Shown: piece after piece, positions 15,642 through 20,175 of the stretch
Numbering within the stretch: position 1 is the first letter of the stretch
How the letters are laid out: each line of letters begins with the position of its first letter
Source of the DNA: Candidatus Borrarchaeota archaeon
GTDB lineage: Archaea; Asgardarchaeota; Sifarchaeia; Borrarchaeales; Borrarchaeaceae
Assembly: GCA_016840645.1 (NCBI GenBank)
Contig: JAEORY010000021.1
Location: forward strand, 1 to 20,175
Length of the DNA stretch: 20,175 nt
Direction: 5' to 3'
Made by a program: the position numbers and the translations under genes
Notes under the pieces: generated by a model
The model's database searches: none
Told to the model about the DNA's origin: nothing
What the model saw: the letters and a program-made list of their open reading frames with translations, nothing else

Positions 15642-15866
15642 ATGAGACATAGTCGACCAATGCGATCAATGGCCGTCGCAATTCTAACCACAATGATTTC
15701 AGGACTAATGGCATTCGTAGCCGACTTTCACTATTCTTCTTATCCGCAAACCAAAGAGAGGATTAAAGTTTTAGAGACCCGCGTCAATACACATGCGAAG
15801 TTTCTAGAGAGAATTGATAATAATACTCAAAAAATCTACGAGCATTTACTTGAGAAGAATAAATAA
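15642..15866 (+). CDS. Small one-TM coiled-coil protein, holin-like
   Basis: A 74-residue protein: a basic N-terminus (MRHSRPMRS), one hydrophobic segment (MAVAILTTMISGLMAFVADF, about 10-29), then a charged heptad-like helix (KERIKVLETRVNTHAKFLERIDNN) to the end. This is the layout of a small phage membrane protein, and its place just ahead of the amidase suggests a holin or other lysis-timing protein. One TM and a C-terminal coiled coil would also suit an inner-membrane spanin, so the exact role is open. A GTG at 15636 is in frame, but ATG 15642 sits 6 bases after a strong AAGGGAGGG and is preferred. That ribosome binding site is inside a hairpin, hinting at translational delay. Confidence 0.6.
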   Translation: MRHSRPMRSMAVAILTTMISGLMAFVADFHYSSYPQTKERIKVLETRVNTHAKFLERIDNNTQKIYEHLLEKNK

Positions 15867-15878
15867 GATTGTTATACA
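15850..15878 (+). promoter_or_regulatory. Possible sigma70-type promoter ahead of HNH/amidase
   Basis: TTGAGA (15850-15855) and TATACA (15873-15878) are separated by 17 bases and lie just upstream of the HNH gene, partly inside the end of the holin-like gene. The -10 region overlaps the palindrome TACATGTA (15875-15882). The match is fair only, and the host's consensus is unknown. Confidence 0.3.
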
Positions 15879-15899
15879 TGTACACAAAAAGGAGTGTGC

Positions 15900-16469
15900 A
15901 TGGAGCAATTTAAGTTATTCCATAAGGGTCCAGAGGTTTTTTACTACATTGGAAACCAAGGTACATTAAAATCGTTTCGAATTAAAACAATGAAAATAAA
16001 AGAATTAAGCCCGTGTATTAGTAAGACGTGTAAGTCGGATAAGCAAGGTTATCTACAAACTCAAATAAACGTAAATGGTAAAAATAAAAACTTCAGAATA
16101 CACCGATTAGTGGCCGAAAACTTTCTGATGAAGAAGGGGCCTAAAAAAGGCTTTGAAGTTAATCATAAAAATGGCAACAAACATGACAATCGGGCCGAAA
16201 ATTTAGAGTGGGTACATAGATCAGAAAATACAAAACACGCGCATGATTACGGCCTGATAAAATCCAACGTGAAAGGTTTTATAAAATATAACAATTCAAG
16301 AAAGGGGAAGTATTGCGGATCGCACCCTTTTAAAAAAGTAGCAGAAGGTGTTACGATAGTAAGAAACACAGGATGCTACAAAACAGCGGCCAAGTTAACA
16401 GGTGTTCCCACTAAAGTGCTGTGGCATTACAATAAGAGGAGCGAAATATTCGCCGCATCAATGAAATAA
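15900..16469 (+). CDS. HNH homing endonuclease with C-terminal helix-turn-helix
   Basis: A 189-residue protein. After a 60-residue lead it has the HNH core: FRIHRLVAENFL (His68) and FEVNHKNGNKHDNRAENLEW with His89 and Asn97, typical of the HNH_3 type. The C-terminal 30 residues (CYKTAAKLTGVPTKVLWHYN) resemble a NUMOD1-type helix-turn-helix for target binding. ATG 15900 is chosen over GTG 15894 because AAAAAGGAG ends at 15894, 5 bases before it. The last 22 bases overlap the amidase gene, and its codons 179-181 contain the AGAGGAG that probably drives amidase translation. It belongs to a different subfamily from the HNH/AP2 protein at 8820, so the two arose by separate insertions. No intron structure or upstream exon of the amidase was found. 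Confidence 0.85.
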   Translation: MEQFKLFHKGPEVFYYIGNQGTLKSFRIKTMKIKELSPCISKTCKSDKQGYLQTQINVNGKNKNFRIHRLVAENFLMKKGPKKGFEVNHKNGNKHDNRAENLEWVHRSENTKHAHDYGLIKSNVKGFIKYNNSRKGKYCGSHPFKKVAEGVTIVRNTGCYKTAAKLTGVPTKVLWHYNKRSEIFAASMK

Positions 16470-16870
16470 TCTTGCATTGCAGCGACTCAGATGAAGAAGA
16501 GCATGATGATCACGCTCTTAAGTATCTACACCAATGGCATGTATTGGAGAACCAGTGGTCCGATATCGGCTATCACTACATCATCTCTAAGCGGAGAGGT
16601 CTTGAGCTTGGTCGTCCAATTGCGCGTCCGGGAGCACATTCTAGAGGACGCAATAACTACTCTGTGGGAATCGTCCTGTGCGGTCGATATGATTTCGATG
16701 AGTATCAATTTGCCGTTTTAGAACAACTAATAATCAACTTAATTTGTATCTTTGACATAAACCCCGATAACATCCTAGGACATTGTGAGGTGGATAGTAA
16801 TAAGACTTGTCCAAACTTCGATATGCAGGGAATCAGGGGATACTTTCATGATCGTTATAACACAAGATGA
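16448..16870 (+). CDS. N-acetylmuramoyl-L-alanine amidase (endolysin), likely AUU start
   Basis: A T7-lysozyme-type (Amidase_2/PGRP fold) zinc amidase that cuts the MurNAc-L-Ala bond of peptidoglycan at lysis. From codon 16448 it is 140 residues. Zinc ligands by comparison with T7 lysozyme are His10 (ILHCSDSD), His112 (LGHCEVD) and Cys121 (NKTCPNFD); Tyr42 (DIGYHYII) and Lys119 are the catalytic helpers. All are present. There is no signal peptide, so a holin must release it. The first ATG is missing: the frame opens after a stop at 16433 and the first beta strand (INEIIL) must come from codons 16457-16474. AGAGGAG at 16435-16441 lies 6 bases before an in-frame ATT at 16448, giving MRRINEIILHC. 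A TTG at 16472 would remove that strand and leave the zinc His as residue 2. Confidence 0.88.
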   Translation: MRRINEIILHCSDSDEEEHDDHALKYLHQWHVLENQWSDIGYHYIISKRRGLELGRPIARPGAHSRGRNNYSVGIVLCGRYDFDEYQFAVLEQLIINLICIFDINPDNILGHCEVDSNKTCPNFDMQGIRGYFHDRYNTR

Positions 16871-17081
16871 CTGGCCGAATGACCTTAACTGGAAGGATTG
16901 CCGTAAGAAGGCATTGGTTGTTAAGGCCGTACAGATGGAAGATGATTTCAAAGTTTTAACGACATATGGAGAGGTTTGGGGTTTCAGAGGTGACTACCTG
17001 GTTATGGGATACCATGGCGAGCTTTATCCAATCAAAAGAGAGATATTTGAAGAAATATATTCAATTCTAGCAAAGGTATAA
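16848..17081 (+). CDS. PGDYG-type small phage protein
   Basis: A 77-residue protein starting at ATG 16848, 8 bases after an AGGGGA ribosome binding site and inside the last 23 bases of the amidase gene. The sequence VKAVQM ... TTYGEVWGFRGDYLVMGYHG and ELYPIKREIFEEIY matches a widespread small phage protein built round a P/R-GDY motif (PGDYG family as I recall it). Its biochemical role is not known to me. It is compact, with no membrane segment, and travels with the lysis gene here. Confidence 0.7.
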   Translation: MIVITQDDWPNDLNWKDCRKKALVVKAVQMEDDFKVLTTYGEVWGFRGDYLVMGYHGELYPIKREIFEEIYSILAKV

Positions 17082-17083
17082 CC

Positions 17084-17362
17084 ATGGAAGAGAAGGTTGG
17101 TATAAAAGAAAGTAAAGAACTCCTTAATGGATGTGTAGTTTTAGCGGCCCTATGTGTGCGCAGGATGAAGGACGGATTTCAATTAGACGATTTACCTGCA
17201 ATCTTAAGTGCTCTTGGATACGAGCCTGAGTTACGCGAAGCGTGGAAGGACGCTCATAAGATCCCTAGTGAGGTTTCTGATTTAGACCTAACTGAGATAA
17301 TGGAGCTAGCAGGCGTGCTGCTCAAGGGGGTTCCTCGTGTATTTGAGGAGCTAAAAAAGTAG
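17084..17362 (+). CDS. Uncharacterised helical phage protein
   Basis: A 92-residue, mostly helical, acidic protein (KDGFQLDDLPAILSALGYEP, KIPSEVSDLDLTEIMELAGV). It has no TM segment and no motif I can tie to a function. It starts two bases after the previous stop, with AAAGG upstream, so it is part of the same transcript. It may be a virion or lysis-associated accessory protein, but that is only context. I do not recognise it. Confidence 0.65.
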   Translation: MEEKVGIKESKELLNGCVVLAALCVRRMKDGFQLDDLPAILSALGYEPELREAWKDAHKIPSEVSDLDLTEIMELAGVLLKGVPRVFEELKK

Positions 17363-17369
17363 ATTACTG

Positions 17370-17412
17370 GGACTTAATGGATGAGAATTACTTTTGGCCA
17401 GGATGAAACATG
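17370..17412 (+). repeat. Short leader repeat, copy 1
   Basis: GACTTAATGGATGAGA, then AGGATGAAACATG, resembles bases 17951-17992 (GATTTACGGATGATGA, then AGGATGAAATATG). Both copies are the whole spacer before a start codon and end in the same AGGA ribosome binding site. Confidence 0.4.
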
Positions 17413-17679
17413 CCCCTAGGACTCCCCACCGCAATCTTTAAAGCAGTTGAAAAAGGTCTAGGTATTTGGGACTGGTACAACAAGACAAGGTATCAGCGCG
17501 AATACAGAGAGCTCACAGAGATCATTCGTGAAGAAGAGGCCAAGCCTATTTACGACGATCGCCTGAGGGACAAAGATCTTCGCGACCAAAATGTCATAGA
17601 TAGGGCCAAACACGACATAGAAATCTTATTAGAGAGGTTTATTGGAGAGTCAGATGGCTATCGAAATAACAAAGACTAG
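17410..17679 (+). CDS. Uncharacterised small helical protein
   Basis: An 89-residue protein. An amphipathic N-terminal helix (LPTAIFKAVEKGLGIWDWYN) is followed by a highly charged helix (YREYRELTEIIREEEAKP is similar in kind to residues 29-45) and an acidic/basic tail. It lacks a convincing TM helix, so an inner-membrane spanin role is possible but weak. It ends inside the start of the lipoprotein gene, overlapping by 26 bases. AGGA 7 bases before the ATG supports the start. Function unknown; the pairing with a downstream lipoprotein gene is the only hint of a lysis role. Confidence 0.6.
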   Translation: MPLGLPTAIFKAVEKGLGIWDWYNKTRYQREYRELTEIIREEEAKPIYDDRLRDKDLRDQNVIDRAKHDIEILLERFIGESDGYRNNKD

Positions 17680-17947
17680 GTTACTTTGGATTCTCTTACT
17701 ATCTTCGTGCGCTACAGCAACAATTCCATTACGATTACAAGATAGAACACTCCTGATTGACCCGGAGGGTCCAAACTTAATCTATCCATACATGGGGAAA
17801 GAGTGTAGGAACCCTCACCGGCGAATCTTTAAAGGGTGCAAGAAGAAGAGAAAAGTTATCAAATACGACCTGACTGACGAGCGAGTTCGGTCTGAACTAT
17901 CGGCGGCTGGCTTTCAATGTGTTTCAAAGTTAAAATATCAATACTGA
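17654..17947 (+). CDS. Small lipoprotein (possible outer-membrane lysis protein)
   Basis: A 97-residue protein with a lipoprotein signal: ITKTRLLWILLLSSCATA, basic n-region, hydrophobic core, then a lipobox LSSC with Cys19. Residue +2 is Ala, so in a Gram-negative cell it would be sorted to the outer membrane. The mature part is about 79 residues with four Cys besides the lipid Cys and a basic run (KGCKKKRK), ending YDLTDERVRSELSAAGFQC. A position after the endolysin suggests an o-spanin or a superinfection-exclusion lipoprotein. The lack of a Pro-rich segment argues mildly against a spanin. ATG 17654, after GGAGAG, is the best start; it lies within the end of the previous gene. Confidence 0.65.
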   Translation: MAIEITKTRLLWILLLSSCATATIPLRLQDRTLLIDPEGPNLIYPYMGKECRNPHRRIFKGCKKKRKVIKYDLTDERVRSELSAAGFQCVSKLKYQY

Positions 17948-17950
17948 CCT

Positions 17951-17992
17951 TGATTTACGGATGATGACAGGTCTTTCAAAGGATGAAATATG
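17951..17992 (+). repeat. Short leader repeat, copy 2
   Basis: This is the spacer before the zinc-motif protein and resembles bases 17370-17412. Shared parts are GA(C/T)TTA, GGATGA and AGGATGAAA(C/T)ATG, with T-rich sequence between. It could be a duplicated translation leader. Confidence 0.4.
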
Positions 17993-18598
17993 TTTTGTGA
18001 TATTCCAAAACCTAAGGAAAAACCAAAGGTCACTATTGATAAAAAGAAGGATGACGAAGGTGAGATACTTGATATCGAAATCAAAGGACTTGTTGGTTTC
18101 ACGGAGGCACAAAAAGCATTCTTTCTAAAAGCGATGGAATTAAAAAAGCTTATTGATAATTCTCAAAATTACAAAATGAAAATCATCAACACAAAGATGA
18201 CCCAAAAGCAAGGGCGGACAAACCTGGAAGTTTACAATCATTGGAGGAGCGGTTTTTCCAATTATGACAAAATGGTAGATCACGACATTGATTTATTTGT
18301 TACTCTATATGATTCAAGAAAGAAATCAACACTCGGATATACCTCTATGTCTACTGGTAAGATTTACACTAATCGCGCGGTCTTTAATAACTACATGAGA
18401 GGTTTCAATGGAGGCTATTCTCAAGGCATGTCGGGACTTATTGGACATATTTCTCATGAATACCTCCATAGTGTTGGATATATTCACAGGGGATGGGGCT
18501 CTTATAAGCGAAATTCCGTTCCTTATGTTTTTGGTCGCCTTGCTCGTTATTTGACTCAGGAAGTGATTGAGGGAAAACAGCTTACACCGCTCGTTTGA
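17990..18598 (+). CDS. Metzincin-like zinc metallopeptidase
   Basis: A 202-residue protein with a full HExxHxxGxxH motif: His156, Glu157, His160, Gly163 and His166 (HEYLHSVGYIH). This binds a single zinc with three His and a catalytic Glu in metzincins. A following SVPYVFG (about 176-182) matches a conserved segment I recall in small phage proteins with this motif. I see no obvious Met-turn. Residues 1-35 are very charged (KPKEKPKVTIDKKKDDEGE), with no clear signal peptide although Cys3 is near the N-terminus. The central region (about 60-125) is probably a beta/alpha N-lobe. Substrate is unknown: maturation of virion proteins, host envelope proteins or anti-host roles are all possible. The start has AAAGGA 6 bases upstream. 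It is the last gene of the plus-strand transcript. Confidence 0.75.
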   Translation: MFCDIPKPKEKPKVTIDKKKDDEGEILDIEIKGLVGFTEAQKAFFLKAMELKKLIDNSQNYKMKIINTKMTQKQGRTNLEVYNHWRSGFSNYDKMVDHDIDLFVTLYDSRKKSTLGYTSMSTGKIYTNRAVFNNYMRGFNGGYSQGMSGLIGHISHEYLHSVGYIHRGWGSYKRNSVPYVFGRLARYLTQEVIEGKQLTPLV

Positions 18599-18599
18599 A

Positions 18600-19160
18600 T
18601 TATTTTGCTGAAAATAGTAGGTAATTCCTTTTCTGTCTCTTCAATTTTTTGTAAAAGCTATAGCAGTGAACGTAATACTCTCCATCACCGTTTAAATAAT
18701 AAAACTCTTGATCATACCTCTCCACCCAGTCAACATCATAAATAGTGATAATGTCATCCGCAAATTCACCAAGAGGGCTGTAATGACCATCATAGTTGAA
18801 TATTACTTGTTTTTTTGGGTCATTGGCATATTCTTCCATCTCGCATTTAAACCTAGTACTCGATTTCCTTCGCATGGAGACTAACTTAACAGTATATTGC
18901 CGGTCAAAGACCTTAATAAACTCTTTAACAGACTTGTAAAAAGAAGCAGATGGAATGCCACGTCTATATTTGTCTCTATTGACCCTGCCTAACCAGTAGA
19001 AAAGCTGCTCGTTTTTAGAGCTAGCTAAGAGACCCCGGTAGTGGTACTGCATATCAGGGAAATGATGTTTTTTAGTTAGTAACATGTCCAACATAATAAA
19101 AGAGGCCAAAGAACATCCATCAGAAGAGTCTTGTTGAATGTGATAGTTTTTTAGATTCAT
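18600..19160 (-). CDS. Phytochelatin-synthase-like papain-fold cysteine peptidase
   Basis: A 186-residue protein. The N-terminus IQQDSSDGCSLASFIMLDML places a likely nucleophile Cys16 at the start of a helix, as in phytochelatin synthase and C39-type papain folds. Downstream, VIFNYDGHYSPLGEF carries His126 and IITIYDVDW carries Asp142 or Asp144. The GH-[FY]-SP-[IL]-G motif followed 16-18 residues later by Asp is characteristic of the phytochelatin synthase family (peptidase C83). Bacterial members are usually glutathione or gamma-glutamyl-peptide hydrolases rather than true synthases. There is no signal peptide, so it acts in the cytoplasm. AGGTAGG upstream of ATG 19160 supports the start. 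Its stop lies one base from the stop of the convergent zinc peptidase gene. Confidence 0.7.
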   Translation of the reverse strand: MNLKNYHIQQDSSDGCSLASFIMLDMLLTKKHHFPDMQYHYRGLLASSKNEQLFYWLGRVNRDKYRRGIPSASFYKSVKEFIKVFDRQYTVKLVSMRRKSSTRFKCEMEEYANDPKKQVIFNYDGHYSPLGEFADDIITIYDVDWVERYDQEFYYLNGDGEYYVHCYSFYKKLKRQKRNYLLFSAK

Positions 19161-19170
19161 GAAGACCTAC

Positions 19171-19296
19171 CTAGAAAAGATCTACAAAATAAAGACCTAC
19201 TCTGTAGATTCCAAACAATAGAATCAATAAAAAAAATATAACAATAAGAAATGTGAGCACGTAACTCATAACTTTAGCAAAATCATCAAATTCCAT
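19171..19296 (-). CDS. Tiny membrane protein (41 aa)
   Basis: A 41-residue frame, MEFDDFAKVMSYVLT then LIVIFFLLILLFGIYRVG, containing one strong TM helix of about 20 residues and a short tail. AGGTG lies 7 bases before its ATG. It overlaps the upstream small gene by TAATG and ends 10 bases before the phytochelatin-synthase-like gene, so it fits the minus-strand operon. Function unknown; such tiny phage membrane proteins sometimes act in lysis control or host exclusion. Confidence 0.5.
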   Translation of the reverse strand: MEFDDFAKVMSYVLTFLIVIFFLLILLFGIYRVGLYFVDLF

Positions 19297-19427
19297 TATA
19301 AAGCACCTATTAAATCAACCTTGCACCAATCGATATTACCGGCAAGCGCATAAAATAAAGCATCAAGTTGCGCGGATAGAAATATTTGATCATTTTCTAT
19401 GTGATACCAAATAAGACTACTCTCCAT
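19296..19427 (-). CDS. Small hypothetical protein (43 aa)
   Basis: A 43-residue frame, starting MESSLIWYHIENDQIFLSAQ and ending WCKVDLIGAL. The start overlaps the end of the MazG-like gene by 11 bases, and the stop overlaps the next start (TAATG). GGAGG lies 12 bases upstream, a rather long spacing. No family is recognised. The chain of overlapping starts and stops is the main support for it being translated. Confidence 0.4.
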   Translation of the reverse strand: MESSLIWYHIENDQIFLSAQLDALFYALAGNIDWCKVDLIGAL

Positions 19428-19770
19428 AAGCGATATTATCCTCCATCTCAGTAGCGATCAAAGCGTCGTATGGGTCTTTAAAGCCTTGGAGGTTGTTATG
19501 CAAGTTGATCCGCTTCATTTGTCGGGATAACTTGTATTCTACTTGCCCACGTACCTCATCCCACCCAAATAATTGGGCCATTTGAAGTGCCATGATAAGA
19601 ACATCGGCCACCTCTTCTTGCAAGTGGGATCTATTAGTGCTGTGGCCATAATTCTTGGAGAGTTCAGTGATGAGTTCACACATTTCTTCCACGGCCTTTG
19701 GCACCTGAGAAGAGGCCCCATAGTATCGTAAAATATACTGTGTGTGTTTTAAGATCGTCTTAAGGTCCAT
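19417..19770 (-). CDS. MazG-like nucleotide pyrophosphohydrolase
   Basis: A 117-residue all-alpha protein with the MazG/HisE-type metal-binding signature: EEMCE at 28-32 (EExxE) and EVAD at 53-56 (ExxD), embedded in KAVEEMCELITELSKNYG and LQEEVADVLIMALQMAQLFG. These enzymes hydrolyse NTPs or dNTPs to the monophosphate and pyrophosphate with Mg2+. In phages they tune nucleotide pools or degrade altered nucleotides and alarmone-related pools. Length is normal for a single-domain member. TAGGA precedes ATG 19770. It is downstream of ssb and an intrinsic terminator, so it is either expressed by read-through or from a promoter I cannot see. Confidence 0.8.
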   Translation of the reverse strand: MDLKTILKHTQYILRYYGASSQVPKAVEEMCELITELSKNYGHSTNRSHLQEEVADVLIMALQMAQLFGWDEVRGQVEYKLSRQMKRINLHNNLQGFKDPYDALIATEMEDNIAYGE

Positions 19771-19788
19771 GGTCCATCCTACGCATAT

Positions 19789-19816
19789 AAAAAAGAGGCA
19801 GAAGGTATGCGCCTCC
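19789..19816 (-). terminator. Intrinsic terminator after ssb
   Basis: On the minus strand, GAGGC (19815-19811) pairs with GCCTC (19799-19795), with an 11-base loop and six T residues directly after the stem (19794-19789). A flanking G-T pair extends it. The stem is short, so termination may be partial, allowing some read-through into mazG. Confidence 0.6.
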
Positions 19817-19862
19817 TCCCGCCTCCCTCTAACGGTGGTTTCCGTGGTAAATCGAAAGCCTA

Positions 19863-20174
19863 TTAAAAAGGTATATCGTCCGGCACGAATCCGCCATTAT
19901 TTTGTTGTGGAGTAGGTTTTGGATTGGCCTTCATCTCGCTTTTAACACCAAGAAAATGTATGACAGGCGTGATGATCTCAGTCTTATTCTTAGTTGAACC
20001 GTCTTTTGCAGTGTATTGTTGATAGTCTATTTTACCCTCTAAAGCGACCTGTCTCCCTTTTTGGAGATAGGCGTTACAGTTTTCGGCCACTTTCCCAAAA
20101 GTGACAATGTTATGCCAGTTAGTTTTTTCCTCACCTTTGACTTTTTCACTTGTAGCGACAGAGAATTTGCATAT
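19863..20174 (-). CDS. ssb: Single-stranded DNA-binding protein, N-terminus beyond window
   Basis: The frame is open to the window edge, so the N-terminus is missing; 103 residues are visible. Upstream of the internal GTG at 20090 the sequence continues FSVATSEKVKGEEKTNWHNI then VTFGKVAENCNAYLQKGRQV, ALEGKIDY: the classic OB-fold core of bacterial-type SSB. The C-terminus is a short linker (NPKPTPQQNNGG) ending in the acidic tip DDIPF that docks replication and repair proteins. It coats single-stranded DNA during phage replication. An intrinsic terminator follows 47 bases after the stop codon. Confidence 0.92.
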   Translation of the reverse strand: MCKFSVATSEKVKGEEKTNWHNIVTFGKVAENCNAYLQKGRQVALEGKIDYQQYTAKDGSTKNKTEIITPVIHFLGVKSEMKANPKPTPQQNNGGFVPDDIPF

Positions 20175-20175
20175 C

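Noticed and set aside
15860..16475. Group I intron or intein carrying the second HNH gene inside the amidase gene
   Set aside because: No 5' amidase exon is present upstream, the HNH protein has no intein splicing motifs, and the amidase N-terminus is complete just after the HNH gene if AUU is the start. A free-standing insertion is simpler.
17377..17406. Nine-codon upstream frame before the gene at 17410
   Set aside because: It ends neatly in the ribosome binding site, but the similar leader at 17951 has no matching short frame, so it is probably chance.
1..20175. tRNA genes, CRISPR arrays, integrase, attachment sites or insertion sequences
   Set aside because: I looked for cloverleaf-like segments, regularly spaced direct repeats, integrase/transposase motifs and terminal inverted repeats and saw none. 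By-eye search could miss a diverged tRNA.

Overview
The window is part of a double-stranded DNA tailed bacteriophage genome, roughly 40-42% G+C by eye. Genes are tightly packed and mostly overlap or abut. A frameshifted tail chaperone pair, a 1418-residue tape measure protein and the lack of any sheath gene point to a long, non-contractile tail (siphovirus type). The host is probably Gram-negative: the endolysin is a short T7-type amidase with no signal peptide or wall-binding domain, and a lipobox lipoprotein with a non-Asp +2 residue is encoded nearby. I make no closer host call.

Layout, plus strand: (1) 2-2457, neck/tail-completion region: a 5'-truncated structural gene, a permuted NlpC/P60 (YiiX-like) cysteine hydrolase, a structural protein and a probable tail terminator. 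(2) 2468-8823, tail tube, tail assembly chaperone G and its -1 frameshift product GT (slippery G GGA AAC at 4303-4309), and the tape measure. (3) 8820-9260, an HNH/AP2 homing endonuclease inserted between tape measure and distal tail gene. (4) 9283-15596, distal tail protein, a small tip protein, a hub-like protein and an 898-residue tail fibre with two C-terminal jelly-roll (C1q/TNF-like) modules. (5) 15642-18598, lysis and accessory genes: a one-TM coiled-coil protein (holin-like) whose ribosome binding site lies inside a hairpin, a second HNH endonuclease, a T7-lysozyme-type amidase that seems to start at AUU, a PGDYG-type protein, two unrecognised small proteins, a lipoprotein and a protein with a full HExxHxxGxxH zinc motif.

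Minus strand, 18600-20174, convergent with the above: an SSB (truncated at the window edge), an intrinsic terminator, a MazG-like pyrophosphohydrolase, two tiny overlapping genes (43 and 41 aa, the second a membrane protein) and a phytochelatin-synthase-like cysteine peptidase. This looks like the end of a replication/nucleotide-metabolism transcript meeting the late transcript with one base between stop codons.

The most notable observations are the two genes directly downstream of HNH genes that have a strong Shine-Dalgarno followed by AUU or AUC instead of AUG, the hidden T reading frame, one beta-rich module shared by the tail tube and distal tail proteins, a marked excess of the palindrome GGCC, and the two unusual phage peptidases (metzincin-like and phytochelatin-synthase-like).
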